Assembly: GCA_029938085.1 (NCBI GenBank)
Contig: JAPYOS010000007.1
Location: 25,276 to 89,275 of the forward strand
Length of the DNA: 64,000 nucleotides
From: Oceanospirillaceae bacterium
GTDB taxonomy: Bacteria > Pseudomonadota > Gammaproteobacteria > Pseudomonadales > Balneatricaceae
Reading direction: 5' to 3'
Position numbers and translations under genes: made by a program
Shown: one piece after another, positions 28,562-37,755 of the stretch
Layout: each line of letters starts with the position of its first letter
How positions within the stretch are numbered: the stretch's first letter is position 1
Notes under the pieces: model-generated
The model's database searches: none
What the model was told of the DNA's origin: nothing
What the model saw: the letters and a program-made list of their open reading frames with translations, nothing else

Positions 28562-29812
28562 TTACTTGTAAACAGGGAAACGTGCGCAAAGCTCAGAAAC
28601 CTTACCACGTACTTCCGTGTTTAGGGCTTCGTCGTCGATGTTGTCCATCACGTCACACATCCAACCAGTAAGGTTGCGAACTTCTTCGATACCAAAACCA
28701 CGAGTAGTGATTGCAGGTGTACCAACACGAATACCAGAAGTCACAAATGGAGACTGTGGGTCGTTAGGAACAGAGTTCTTATTTACTGTGATGAAGGCTT
28801 TACCTAACGCCGCATCAGCGGCCTTACCAGTAATACCTTTGGCAATAAGGTCTACCAGCATCAAGTGGTTCTCAGTACCGCCAGAAACGATCTTGTAACC
28901 GCGAGACTGGAATACTTCTGCCATCACCTTAGCGTTGGCACAAACTTGGCCTTGGTAGTCAGCGAAAGAAGGCTCTAGCGCTTCTTTGAAGGCTACGGCT
29001 TTAGCAGCGATAACGTGCATTAAAGGACCACCCTGCTGGCCTGGGAATACGGCTGAGTTTAGCTTCTTCTCAATCGCTTCGTTGGCTTTAGCAAGAATCA
29101 AACCACCACGTGGGCCACGTAGGGTCTTGTGAGTGGTTGTAGTCACAACGTCTGCATATTGCATTGGGTTAGGGTAATGGCCTGTAGCGATCAAACCAGC
29201 AACGTGAGCCATGTCTACAAACAGGTAGGCGCCAACGCTGTCTGCGATTACGCGGAAACGGGCCCAGTCCATTACTTGTGAGTAGGCAGAAAAACCAGCT
29301 ACGATCATCTTCGGCTGATGTTCAGTAGCCAAGCGTTGAATTTCATCGTAATCCAAGGTGCCAGCATCGTTCAAGCCGTATCCGATAGCGTTGTAGTTTT
29401 TGCCAGAAAAGTTAACGTGGGAACCGTGAGTTAAGTGGCCACCATGTGCCAAGCTCATACCCATGATGGTATCACCTGGAGAAACTAAGGCTTGATATAC
29501 CGCGGCGTTTGCTTGTGAACCAGAGTGAGGCTGTACGTTAACGTAGTCTGCGCCAAACAATTTCATAGCACGTTCCATAGCCAACACTTCAACCTTGTCG
29601 ACGTACTCACAACCACCGTAGTAACGCTTATGCGGGTAGCCTTCGGCGTATTTGTTAGTTAAGCCAGAACCTTGAGCCTGCATTACGCGAGTGCTGGTGT
29701 AGTTCTCTGAAGCGATCAACTCAACGTGATCTTCTTGGCGTTGTTCTTCTTCTTGAATACCTGACCAAATCTCCGGGTCAAAGTCACTAATACGGTCTGA
29801 CTTGTTAAACAT
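28562..29812 (-). CDS. glyA: Serine hydroxymethyltransferase
   Basis: PLP enzyme exchanging the hydroxymethyl group between serine and THF; it links the one-carbon pool to glycine/serine. The PLP lysine is in [16 protein letters not shown] (near residue 230), and [19 protein letters not shown] is the N-terminal signature. The 416-residue length is normal. Its leader contains two adjacent palindromes. With folD and the C1 module nearby it could assimilate or supply methylene-THF. Confidence 0.97.
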   Translation of the reverse strand: MFNKSDRISDFDPEIWSGIQEEEQRQEDHVELIASENYTSTRVMQAQGSGLTNKYAEGYPHKRYYGGCEYVDKVEVLAMERAMKLFGADYVNVQPHSGSQANAAVYQALVSPGDTIMGMSLAHGGHLTHGSHVNFSGKNYNAIGYGLNDAGTLDYDEIQRLATEHQPKMIVAGFSAYSQVMDWARFRVIADSVGAYLFVDMAHVAGLIATGHYPNPMQYADVVTTTTHKTLRGPRGGLILAKANEAIEKKLNSAVFPGQQGGPLMHVIAAKAVAFKEALEPSFADYQGQVCANAKVMAEVFQSRGYKIVSGGTENHLMLVDLIAKGITGKAADAALGKAFITVNKNSVPNDPQSPFVTSGIRVGTPAITTRGFGIEEVRNLTGWMCDVMDNIDDEALNTEVRGKVSELCARFPVYK

Positions 29813-29916
29813 TACTTACTCCAAAAAAATAAAACCCCAAAACAACGGGGACATATAACGACAATACTAAAAATCTCTACGACCAATGACCTATAGACAA
29901 TAAACAATGGCCAAAC

Positions 29917-29942
29917 TGAAAATATTTTCAATCATGCATGAT
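29917..29942. promoter_or_regulatory. Two adjacent perfect palindromes upstream of glyA
   Basis: TGAAAATATTTTCA (29917-29930) and ATCATGCATGAT (29931-29942) abut about 105 bp upstream of glyA. The first resembles the MetR half-site pattern TGAA...TTCA, but with six rather than five spacer bases. The rest of the 350-bp gap to bufA (29813-30162) shows an A/T-rich stretch and a weak inverted repeat GTTGAA/TTCAAC at 30075-30093, and no gene. Confidence 0.4.
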
Positions 29943-30162
29943 AGCGGCTACAGATTAGGCCACTTAGTTTGATACGACACTGGGTTGTGTGGCAGCGAAT
30001 TCTCCGCTTGCTAGTAATTGGATTGTAGCAAAGCTCACGTCTAATGGGGGAGATTTACATTATATTTGTTATTTGTTGAATCTATATTTCAACTGTCGTC
30101 GTAGTTATTTGTAAGGTAAGACAATCTTGTCGTTAACGTTACCCATAACTAAAGGAAGACCC

Positions 30163-30423
30163 ATGAAAAACTCTCAAAAAATCGTTGCAGCAACTGCCCT
30201 TTCAAGTGTACTCGCTCTAGGTGTCGCTTTATCTTCAACTGCGGCTGTAGCGGCAGAAAAAGAGAAATGTTACGGCGTTGCCAAAGCCGGCCACAATGAC
30301 TGTGCAACCAACAATTCATCATGCGTTAGCACCTTTACTGAAGACGGTCAGACCTTTGCTTTTATTGCTGTTCCCGAAGGCATGTGCGAACGCCTTGCGG
30401 GCGGTTCTTTAGAATCTAGCTAG
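30163..30423 (+). CDS. bufA1: Bufferin precursor (BufA1, DUF2282)
   Basis: An 86-residue DUF2282 protein: Sec-type signal peptide (residues 1 to about 31, ending AAVAA) and a short mature part with four Cys in the family pattern EKCYGVAKAGHNDC, SSC, MCERL and the ending LAGGSLE. Bufferins are ribosomal peptides whose Cys residues are converted to copper-binding heterocycles by the MNIO enzyme BufB with BufC, and help protect against copper. Here bufB is missing and bufC is truncated 6 kb away, so the precursor should go unmodified unless other enzymes act in trans. The start has a strong AAAGGAAG ribosome site. Confidence 0.88.
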   Translation: MKNSQKIVAATALSSVLALGVALSSTAAVAAEKEKCYGVAKAGHNDCATNNSSCVSTFTEDGQTFAFIAVPEGMCERLAGGSLESS

Positions 30424-30428
30424 TCGGC

Positions 30429-31782
30429 CCTGAATAAATCACAAATTACTGATTTATATACTAAACTTAATGGTATCTGAAACCAAAACTACAGTGTTTT
30501 GGCCCCAATAGCCCAAAAGGTTGCAGAAAACCATGAAACCCAAACCGCTTGATCCTAAACCCCAAGATGATTTGTTCAAAATCCGCCTAGACGACCTCGT
30601 TGATAAAAGCCACGCCCTAGTGCGCATGGCGGGAGTCATGCACTGGGATTTATTGGATGACGAACTCGGCGCTGAATTTTGTGCTACAGCAGGTGCTCCC
30701 GCGTTGCCTACACGCTTAATGGCAGGGCTTATGTATTTGCAGCACACCTACAATTTATCTGATGAAGTGGTGGTGGAGCGCTGGGTAGAATCTCCTTATT
30801 TTCAGTATTTTTGTGGCCAAACATTTTCCCGCCATCAGTTGCCATGCCATCCCACGAGCTTGACGCGCTGGCGTCAGCGCATCGGCGAAGCCGGTTGCGA
30901 ATGGTTATTGACCTTGACCATTGAGGCAGCCCTTAAGCTCAAGGTGATTACCAACACCAGTTTAAAACGCGTGGTGGTGGATACCACAGTACAAGAGAAG
31001 AACATCCGCTTTCCCACAGACAGCCATTTGTATAACCAAATGCGCAAGGCGGTCAAACAAATCAAAGGCTACCTGGGCCGCGTCCTACGGGACTTACAGC
31101 GGCAAGAGGATCAACAGGATATAGGTCTAACGGATCGTCAATGTGACCGTTTAGAACAAGCTCAACGTTTGTTGAAGCAAACCAAAAAGAGTAAAAACAA
31201 ACTCTACAGCCTGCATGAACCCCATGTGGATTGCATCTCCAAAGGCAAAGCCCATAAGCGCTATGAGTTCGGTGTGAAAGCGAGTATTGCGACCACGGCC
31301 AAAGAAGCGTTTATCGTCGGCGCAAGGAGCTACGCGGGCAATCTTTATGATGGGCACACCTTAAAAGATCAATTAGAGCAAGTGAGCGTGCTGACCAATA
31401 AAACGCCTCAAACCTGTTATGTGGATCGAGGCTATCGTGGTCATGGTGTCGAAAATACTCGTATCATCATCGCTGGGCAAAAACGCGGTATCAGCAACAC
31501 CGAGCAACGTTGGCTCAAACGCCGCAACAGTATTGAGCCGATTATTGGGCATCTGAAAGCGGATGGCCGAATGCGACGGTGTTACCTCAAAGGCGTTCAA
31601 GGCGATGCCTTGAATGTGCTTCTATGCGCCTGTGGTCAAAACTTAAGGAAACTGCTCAAGTGGCTTTGTTGGGACAAAATTTATGGCCTATTATTACGGC
31701 AATTTAACCGAATCGGTCTGCGATACGCAGTTACAGTGGGTCAACAACCGTTTTTGATGGCTTGAAAAGTGCATTTCTCAGG
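30429..31782 (+). mobile_element. IS5-like insertion sequence
   Basis: A transposase gene is flanked by possible terminal inverted repeats: CCTGAATAAATCAC at 30429-30442 and, on the other strand, CCTGAGAAATGCAC at 31782-31769 (10 of 14 identical). No matching target duplication is visible, which fits later rearrangement or wrong end assignment. The left end starts 6 bp after the bufA1 stop. Confidence 0.6.
30533..31765 (+). CDS. IS5-like DDE transposase
   Basis: A 410-residue transposase with an N-terminal DUF772-type region (LPTRLMAGLMYLQHTYNLSDE, SLTRWRQRIGEAG) and a DDE catalytic domain: first Asp in VVVDTTVQEKN, second in CYVDRGYRGHGV, Glu in NSIEPIIGHLKADGRM. It appears complete and potentially active. 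ATG 30533 is used; an upstream TTG at 30521 is less likely. It belongs to the IS5-type superfamily; the exact group was not determined. Confidence 0.88.
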   Translation: MKPKPLDPKPQDDLFKIRLDDLVDKSHALVRMAGVMHWDLLDDELGAEFCATAGAPALPTRLMAGLMYLQHTYNLSDEVVVERWVESPYFQYFCGQTFSRHQLPCHPTSLTRWRQRIGEAGCEWLLTLTIEAALKLKVITNTSLKRVVVDTTVQEKNIRFPTDSHLYNQMRKAVKQIKGYLGRVLRDLQRQEDQQDIGLTDRQCDRLEQAQRLLKQTKKSKNKLYSLHEPHVDCISKGKAHKRYEFGVKASIATTAKEAFIVGARSYAGNLYDGHTLKDQLEQVSVLTNKTPQTCYVDRGYRGHGVENTRIIIAGQKRGISNTEQRWLKRRNSIEPIIGHLKADGRMRRCYLKGVQGDALNVLLCACGQNLRKLLKWLCWDKIYGLLLRQFNRIGLRYAVTVGQQPFLMA

Positions 31783-31867
31783 TTGGACTAAGCTAATCTA
31801 AACCCACACATCGAAGCCTTACATCTGCTTCCTGTTCACATCATCTAAACGGAACTTAGCGACACCC

Positions 31868-33589
31868 ATGACTCAAAAGCTCACCTTGCAACAACTAGAA
31901 TCCTTCCTCTGGCAAACTGCAGATATCTTGCGCGGCAATATGGATGCCTCTGAATATAAGGACTACATCTTCGGCATGATGTTCCTCAAACGTCTGTCTG
32001 ACTCCTTTGAAGAAGAACAAGAGAAGGTAGTTCAGCATTATGTGTCCATGGGTAAGAGTCAAGCTCAGGCGAAAGACTTAGCAACTGATGAGGATGAATA
32101 TGACAAGACCTTCTTTGTCCCTGAGCGGGCTCGTTGGGGCCGCCTGAAAGACCTCAAGCACGACATAGGTGCTGAGCTTAACAAAGCCACTGAGTCCATT
32201 GAAGAAGCCAACCCATCCCTTGGCGGCGTATTGCAGTCCATCGACTTCAATATCAAGAACAAACTATCGGACAAGAAGCTGCAGGACTTGCTGCGTCACT
32301 TCTCAACATACCGCCTACGCAATGAAGACTTCGAGTCTCCAGACTTACTTGGTAGTGCCTACGAATACTTGATTAAGATGTTTGCCGACTCTGCAGGTAA
32401 GAAGGGTGGTGAGTTCTACACGCCCAGCGAAGTAGTGCAGTTGCTGGTGGCCTTGTTAAAGCCCCATGCAGGCATAAAGGTGTACGACCCTACGGTAGGT
32501 TCTGGAGGTATGTTAGTCACTGCCCGTAACTACCTTATCAAGCATGGTGAAAATGCTACTAACTTGTCCCTATACGGTCAGGAGATGAACCTGAATACGT
32601 GGGCCATCTGTAAGATGAATATGTTCTTACATGGCGTGTTCAATGCAGACATACGTCAAGGCGATACTCTTGGCGACCCTAAGCATGTGCAGCAAGGCGA
32701 GCTCATTGTCTATGACCGTGTAATCGCTAACCCACCGTTTAGCTTAAAGAAGTGGGGCAAAGACCAAGCCGATAATGACCCCTATGGACGCTTTCCCTAC
32801 GGCACACCACCTAAGGATGCTGGCGACTTATCGTTCATTCAGCATATGATAGCCTCGGTGAATGCGGAAGGCATGATGGGTGTGGTAGTGCCCCATGGAG
32901 TCCTATTTCGTGGAGCAAGCGAGAAGGAAATCCGTAAAGGCATACTCGAAGATGACCTGCTAGAAGCCGTGGTAGGTCTGCCATCGTCCTTATTTTATGG
33001 CACAGGCATTCCTGCAGCTTTGCTCATAATCAACAAGGCCAAACCAGCAGAACGCAAGGGCAAAGTGTTGTTCATCAATGGTGAACTGGAATACCAAGAA
33101 GGCAAGAATCAGAACAAGCTCAGACCGGAAGACATTGAAAAAATTGTTGATACCTTCGACAGTTTCGTAGAGAGCAAACGCTACTCAAAAGTAGTCACCC
33201 TAGATGAAATCCGCGACAACGATTACAACCTCAATATCCGCCGCTATGCAGACACTTCACCACCACCAGAACAGTTTGATGTAAAGGCCATACTTCAAGG
33301 TGGCATTCCAGTGAGCGAAGTGGAAGACGATTACATCCAAGAAACGCTGCAAGGTATGGATGTGAGTTGCGTATTTGAACGTCAAGACAGCGACTACTAC
33401 CGGTTCAAAGATAGCATCGAAACCAAAGAACAAATCTGTGACCAGCTCACTACTCAAGACCCTAAGGTTGTTGCTCAGTTTGAACGCTGGTGGGATAAGT
33501 ACAAGGTGTCACTGCATGAGTTAGATGCTGAGGTAAAGGGTGCTGAGGATGTAATGTGGGGTTATCTCAAGGAGTTGGGGTATGAGTGA
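31868..33589 (+). CDS. hsdM: Type I restriction-modification DNA methyltransferase subunit
   Basis: A 573-residue HsdM with an N-terminal helical domain ([36 protein letters not shown] region, residues about 9-45), the SAM-binding motif DPTVGSGGM near residue 206 and the catalytic NPPFSLKKW near 287, the N6-adenine type. It needs HsdS for specificity. It overlaps hsdS by 8 bp. No hsdR is present on either side, so this is a methylation-only or broken system. It sits just after the IS5-like element. Confidence 0.93.
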   Translation: MTQKLTLQQLESFLWQTADILRGNMDASEYKDYIFGMMFLKRLSDSFEEEQEKVVQHYVSMGKSQAQAKDLATDEDEYDKTFFVPERARWGRLKDLKHDIGAELNKATESIEEANPSLGGVLQSIDFNIKNKLSDKKLQDLLRHFSTYRLRNEDFESPDLLGSAYEYLIKMFADSAGKKGGEFYTPSEVVQLLVALLKPHAGIKVYDPTVGSGGMLVTARNYLIKHGENATNLSLYGQEMNLNTWAICKMNMFLHGVFNADIRQGDTLGDPKHVQQGELIVYDRVIANPPFSLKKWGKDQADNDPYGRFPYGTPPKDAGDLSFIQHMIASVNAEGMMGVVVPHGVLFRGASEKEIRKGILEDDLLEAVVGLPSSLFYGTGIPAALLIINKAKPAERKGKVLFINGELEYQEGKNQNKLRPEDIEKIVDTFDSFVESKRYSKVVTLDEIRDNDYNLNIRRYADTSPPPEQFDVKAILQGGIPVSEVEDDYIQETLQGMDVSCVFERQDSDYYRFKDSIETKEQICDQLTTQDPKVVAQFERWWDKYKVSLHELDAEVKGAEDVMWGYLKELGYE

Positions 33590-34757
33590 GATGGTGGTTC
33601 CGGATGGGTGGAATGCTAATAGGTTTGACTCGTTCACAACTCTGCAAAGAGGTAGTGACCTGCCTGTTCAATACAGGAATGGCACAAAACATTTGATTAT
33701 TGGGTCCAATGGGGTAGTTGGCACTCATGATATACCATCGGTGGTCGGCCCGTGTGTGATTACGGGTAGGTCTGGCTCAATTGGCAAAGTCCTGTATGTT
33801 GTAAGCGATTGCTGGGCTTTGAATACAACTTTGTACGTGAAGGACTTTCATCAAAACGACCGCAAGTTTGTATACTACTTTTTGACGTGGTTCGATCTCC
33901 AGCGCTTTGAAAGTGGTACAGGGGTTCCAACTTTAAACAGGAATGACGTTCATTCGGTTTCAGTCGTCTTCCCACCGCTACCTGAGCAACAAAAGATAGC
34001 CGCCATCCTCACCTCAGTGGATGATGTCATTGAGAAAACCCAAGCCCAAATCGACAAGCTGCAAGACCTCAAGAAAGGCACCATGAACCAACTGCTCACA
34101 CGTGGCATCGGTCATGCGGAGTTCAAGGAGAGTCCTGTGGGCATGATTCCGGTGGATTGGGAGGTTAAGCAAGTATCGAGTGTTACTTCAAAAGTAGGTA
34201 GTGGAGTTACACCACGAGGTGGGTCTGAGGTCTATCAATCCGAAGGAGTTAAATTTTTAAGGAGTCAAAATGTTCACTTTTCAGGCTTAAGATTGGATGG
34301 GGTTGCTTGTATTGCTAGTGAAGTTCATGAAGGGATGTCTTCATCGAAGGTCCGGGAAGGTGACGTGTTATTAAATATCACAGGAGCCTCTATTGGCCGT
34401 TGTGCACTTGTTCCGAAGGGAATAGGTGAGGCAAATGTAAATCAACATGTTTGCATTATCCGTACTACTTCCGTAGTCGATGGTGCGTTCGTAACGTATT
34501 GGCTTAGCTCTACGTGTGGCCAAAGTCAGATAAACAAGTTTCAAGCTGGAGGGAATAGAGAGGGTCTGAATTTTCAGCAAATAAAGGCAATCTCAATCTC
34601 ATTACCATCCATCTCAGAGCAACAAAAGATTACCTCAATTCTAACCGCTATAGACACTCAAATCGAAGCCAAACAGGACAAGTTAAAGCACACCCAAGCC
34701 CTCAAAAAAGCCCTCATGCAAGACCTGCTCACAGGTAAAAAGCGGGTCGCTGCTTGA
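33582..34757 (+). CDS. hsdS: Type I restriction-modification specificity subunit
   Basis: A 391-residue HsdS with two target-recognition domains (about 8-145 and 195-345) and two conserved helical spacers: [20 protein letters not shown] and [20 protein letters not shown]. Each domain reads one half of a bipartite DNA site. Both halves are intact, so sequence-specific methylation is plausible. The target cannot be predicted from sequence alone. Confidence 0.92.
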   Translation: MSEMVVPDGWNANRFDSFTTLQRGSDLPVQYRNGTKHLIIGSNGVVGTHDIPSVVGPCVITGRSGSIGKVLYVVSDCWALNTTLYVKDFHQNDRKFVYYFLTWFDLQRFESGTGVPTLNRNDVHSVSVVFPPLPEQQKIAAILTSVDDVIEKTQAQIDKLQDLKKGTMNQLLTRGIGHAEFKESPVGMIPVDWEVKQVSSVTSKVGSGVTPRGGSEVYQSEGVKFLRSQNVHFSGLRLDGVACIASEVHEGMSSSKVREGDVLLNITGASIGRCALVPKGIGEANVNQHVCIIRTTSVVDGAFVTYWLSSTCGQSQINKFQAGGNREGLNFQQIKAISISLPSISEQQKITSILTAIDTQIEAKQDKLKHTQALKKALMQDLLTGKKRVAA

Positions 34758-34843
34758 TGGCTTACAAGTTACGGACTATGCTTACCGAAGAACTGCTACG
34801 GGCTCACGGCTTTAGCAATGACGAACAAGAGGTAACACTATGA
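34757..34843 (+). CDS. 28-residue ORF coupled to hsdS and the antitoxin gene
   Basis: [20 protein letters not shown] starts inside the hsdS stop (TGATG) and ends in an ATGA overlap with the antitoxin start, so it is translationally coupled at both ends. I do not recognise it. It may be a small protein of the operon, or the fused remnant of a deleted gene such as hsdR. The tight double coupling is the main support for translation. Confidence 0.4.
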   Translation: MAYKLRTMLTEELLRAHGFSNDEQEVTL

Positions 34844-35070
34844 ATAGTAAACAACTAGTGGATGCAGCACTTCACTTAGACCCCGCTCAACGAGCAGTGC
34901 TTGCTCAATCCTTGTGGGAAAGCTTAGATGCACCCTATTTAGATTCAGACGGTTCAGATGACGCAGCACTTGAGTTGGCAGTACAGCGCGACCAAGAGAT
35001 TGAATCTGGAGCCGTACAGGCCTTGTCACATGATGAGCTAATGCATAGGTTGCGAGCAAGTGAGGGTTGA
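34840..35070 (+). CDS. Addiction module antitoxin (PF09720-type)
   Basis: A 76-residue protein of the 'addiction module component' family (MNSKQLVDAALHLDPAQRAVLAQSL...; conserved LDxAQRxxLAxxLWESL start and acidic middle). These small antitoxins pair with ParE/RelE toxins encoded directly downstream. Here the toxin frame starts inside this gene but is cut short after about 20 native residues. The antitoxin itself looks complete. Confidence 0.82.
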   Translation: MNSKQLVDAALHLDPAQRAVLAQSLWESLDAPYLDSDGSDDAALELAVQRDQEIESGAVQALSHDELMHRLRASEG

Positions 35071-35179
35071 GTATCATCCTCAGATAGAAGTTGAATTACG
35101 CGCCATCATTGACCACTTGTATCTCTTGGTGATGAATGATTTGCTATCTTCGTCACCTGGAGTTAGTGAGAATGTTTGA
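35060..35179 (+). pseudogene. Truncated ParE/RelE toxin gene
   Basis: A GTG at 35060 overlaps the antitoxin by 11 bp and opens VEYHPQIEVELRAIIDHL, a good N-terminus for a ParE/RelE toxin. After about base 35115 the sequence no longer looks like a toxin and stops at 35179. The missing 70 or so residues include the catalytic and fold core, so it should be inactive. The break lies at the left edge of the IS110 element. Confidence 0.7.
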
Positions 35180-36325
35180 CCACATAATGTTTAACATTGA
35201 ACTGTAGATTATTCCCTAGCTCCGTCCTTCTTCAATACTGGATGGTATCCAAGCACTCAGCTTTAGTCTGATGATGCTGTATGTACAAGTGGAGTCAGTT
35301 GATATGTTAATAAACGTTGGAATAGATGTTGGTAAAGAATCGTTAGATCTTTGTGTTTTGCTTGATAAGACAATTGGTAAGTTGAAATCAAAGAAATTCA
35401 AAAATAAAAAAGAAGGCTATATCAGTGCTGTCGAATGGCTTACTAAAACAATCGATTACGCTCCTGGAACAATGCTAATCACACTCGAAGCTACTGGCGT
35501 GTATCATGAAGGAATAGCTTATTACCTTTATTCTCAAGGCTTTCGAATGTTTATTTCAAACCCTGGAAAGGCTAAAAAGTTTGCGCTGTCGCTAGGGCTT
35601 GTCCACAAAACAGACAAATCAGATGCAGCAATGCTCGCAAAATACGGTTCAATTCAACCTGACGACATGTCGTTATGGGTGCCCGAAGATGATGACGTTC
35701 GTGCTATTAAAACGCTAATTCGTCGTCTAAACGCTTTAGAAAAAGATAAGCTGAGGGAAAGTAATCGCCTTGAAGCAAGCCTTATAAGTGATGCAGCCAA
35801 GCGGGTTATCCAATCAACGAGGTACTTGATCTCAGTATTGGGTAACGAGATAATGGACATCCAAAACGAAATAGATCAGCTCATATCTAGCAACCAAGAG
35901 ATGAATAAAAATCGGGAACTCCTGCTTAGCGTGCCTGGTATAGGTGCAGTAATGGCAAGGGAGTTGGTCTATTTATTTTCTGCAAAGAAATTCACCTCAG
36001 CAAAGCAAGTAGCAGCATACGTAGGGCTGATTCCAAGACTTAATGAGTCGGGAGTATTTAAAGTCCGCAGTTCGTTGAGTAAGTCAGGCCCTGCTAGAAC
36101 ACGGTCTAAGATCTTTTTAGCTGCTGTTTGTGCTGGCACTCATAATCCTGATATAAAAGCTCAAAAGATCAGGGTCATCCATGCTGGTAAAACGAAGATG
36201 CAGGCATTGGGAGCCGTAATGCGGAAGCTAATTCAGATTTGCTTCGGTGTGATTAAAAACCAAACAAGATACCAGCCTCAGATCGTATTAATTTAATATT
36301 GAATGTGACTGAGAGAGATGGTATC
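35116..36325 (+). mobile_element. IS110 family insertion sequence (approximate ends)
   Basis: Ends are approximate because IS110 elements lack clear terminal repeats. The left boundary is where toxin homology stops (about 35116) and the right where bufC-like sequence resumes (about 36325). The 190 bases before the transposase gene have no gene and are the right size and position for the element's non-coding end, which in IS110 relatives encodes the bridge RNA. No target duplication was found. Confidence 0.65.
35304..36296 (+). CDS. IS110 family transposase/recombinase
   Basis: A 330-residue DEDD recombinase. The RuvC-like N-terminal domain (NVGIDVGKESLDL, LEATGVYHEGIA, HKTDKSDAAMLAKYG) and the C-terminal Transposase_20 domain (LLLSVPGIGAVMARELVYL, VAAYVGLIPRLNESG, with the catalytic Ser region SSLSKSGPARTRSKIF) are both complete. 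ATG 35304 (MLINVGIDVG) with GGAG upstream was chosen over an earlier in-frame ATG at 35271. It looks intact. Confidence 0.93.
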   Translation: MLINVGIDVGKESLDLCVLLDKTIGKLKSKKFKNKKEGYISAVEWLTKTIDYAPGTMLITLEATGVYHEGIAYYLYSQGFRMFISNPGKAKKFALSLGLVHKTDKSDAAMLAKYGSIQPDDMSLWVPEDDDVRAIKTLIRRLNALEKDKLRESNRLEASLISDAAKRVIQSTRYLISVLGNEIMDIQNEIDQLISSNQEMNKNRELLLSVPGIGAVMARELVYLFSAKKFTSAKQVAAYVGLIPRLNESGVFKVRSSLSKSGPARTRSKIFLAAVCAGTHNPDIKAQKIRVIHAGKTKMQALGAVMRKLIQICFGVIKNQTRYQPQIVLI

Positions 36326-36832
36326 TACGGAGGCCAATTTGTAGACTTTTTAAGCACTGTTAAAGCCTTAGATACAATGCCTTTTGTGGCACAAATGGCC
36401 GAACTGGAATGGCACTTAGATCGTATTAGCCACATTTATCACCAGCCAAGATTTGACTTTAAACGGCTTGCCAAAATACCCGAAGAGCAGCACTTAAACA
36501 TCCGTTTTAAGCTCGCTAAAACTTGCCACATACAGTCTTCAAACGTGGACCTAATTAGCCTTCACACCGACCTCTCATCACCAATAGACACGCATAAAAC
36601 GGCGTCTAATCACCCACAGCCGAGCCATACTTTGATATTGCAAAACAGCAAAGGTGAATCAGCTTTAATAGCGTTAACACCACAGCAGTGGGAATGGCTG
36701 ATGGGCGTGGAGAAAGGTCACACGTTGGCGCAACTATGTGAACTTAAAAACACTCAATTACCCGTTCTAATGGCTCAAATCACGGATTGGATTGCCCTCG
36801 TCTGCATTGACGATTTCCGCACATCACCTTAA
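36299..36832 (+). pseudogene. bufC: 3' part of bufC (DUF2063/HvfC-like)
   Basis: The 177-residue frame from a TTG next to the IS110 end reads GGQFVDFLSTV, DTMPFVAQMAELEWHLDRISHI and later PQQWEWLMGVEKGHTLAQLCE, the second half of BufC/HvfC proteins (normally about 250 residues). The N-terminal DUF2063 helices are missing, removed at the IS110 junction. BufC is the partner that brings the bufferin precursor to the MNIO enzyme, so maturation should be lost. The first nine residues are likely IS-derived. Confidence 0.78.
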
Positions 36833-36858
36833 CCCTCGCAATAACCATAGGAAGACTT

Positions 36859-37296
36859 ATGAAAAACCTCATTAACAGCTACCAACGAGTGGTAGACAAA
36901 CATGCGCCAAACATACAAAACCTATTCTTATTAGCCTTAAGGTTATGGTTGGCTTGGATATTTTTAAACGCAGGAGTCACTAAATTTAATCACTGGGACT
37001 CTACCCTGTTCTTATTTGAATACGAGTATTAGGTGCCTTTAATCCCTTGGCAGTTAGCTGCTTACACGGGCACTGCGGCAGAAATCATACTGCCAACATT
37101 TGTGGCTATGGGATTGTTAGGTCGGCCTATGGCTTTGGCCCTATTCGGTTTTAATGCCATTGCCGTAATTTCATACCCAGCCATTTGGGACGCTGGTTTT
37201 TGGGATCACAAGCTGTGGGGATTAATGATATTAGTGATTGTGATGTATGGTGCAGATCGCTGGTCCGTAGACCAGCTTATAAGGCACAAACAATAG
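36859..37296 (+). pseudogene. DoxX family membrane protein with in-frame amber codon
   Basis: ATG 36859 (after AGGAAG) opens a DoxX-like protein with four transmembrane segments, read as LFLLALRLWLAWIFLNAGVTKF and so on. TAG at 37030-37032 interrupts it at codon 58; the frame then continues without shift (VPLIPWQLAAYTGTAAEIILP) to 37296. In bufferin-operon DoxX proteins a residue such as Gln often stands here, and CAG to TAG is one change. It sits 26 bp after bufC, the usual operon position. A sequencing error or suppression is possible. Confidence 0.8.
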
Positions 37297-37299
37297 CGT

Positions 37300-37755
37300 T
37301 TAACTACCCGATTTAACGATGCACAACACCATATCACGGCTGCCCACCACTTTAACTTGGGTGCCCGCCGATAGATTATTGTCACACTCGACGCGCCACA
37401 GGGTGTCGCCCACTTGCATTTTGCCTTGACCACCGGTCATTTCGTGGGTTAAGGCAAACTCGCGGCCTATTAACTGTGCCGCTCGGTCATTAAGCTCGGG
37501 TTGATCTGTGGCTTGGTTAAAGCTCTTAAAGCGGTACCAAAACCATACCGAGCAAAGCAAGGCTAATACGGCAAACAACGAAATTTGTTTCTGCCACGAC
37601 AGGTCTGGCCAAATGTAAGTGATCAGCGCCACTTCTAACGCGGCCATTACGGCACCCAAAAGAAACCCAGAAGCGCCTAATGCTTCACCAGCGATAAGCA
37701 CAATTGCCAAAATTATCCAGTGCCAAAACTGCATGGCTTCAAAAAATTCAATCAT
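37300..37755 (-). CDS. NfeD-like membrane protein
   Basis: A 151-residue protein with two or three transmembrane helices ([41 protein letters not shown] region, residues about 13-53) and a C-terminal OB-fold ([28 protein letters not shown]). Such short NfeD proteins (YbbK type) are encoded with an SPFH protein and are thought to assist membrane-domain organisation. It overlaps the SPFH gene by 4 bp. Confidence 0.9.
   Translation of the reverse strand: MIEFFEAMQFWHWIILAIVLIAGEALGASGFLLGAVMAALEVALITYIWPDLSWQKQISLFAVLALLCSVWFWYRFKSFNQATDQPELNDRAAQLIGREFALTHEMTGGQGKMQVGDTLWRVECDNNLSAGTQVKVVGSRDMVLCIVKSGS

Noticed and set aside
29822..29850. Attenuator-like hairpin in the glyA leader
   Set aside because: On the reverse strand CCCC-N8-GGGG is followed by a T-rich run, but the stem has only four pairs. 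Too weak to annotate.
30110..30134. ECF-sigma promoter (TGTAAGG / CGTT) before bufA1
   Set aside because: Bufferin operons can be under ECF sigma control, but the spacing here is only 14 bases and no sigma gene is nearby.
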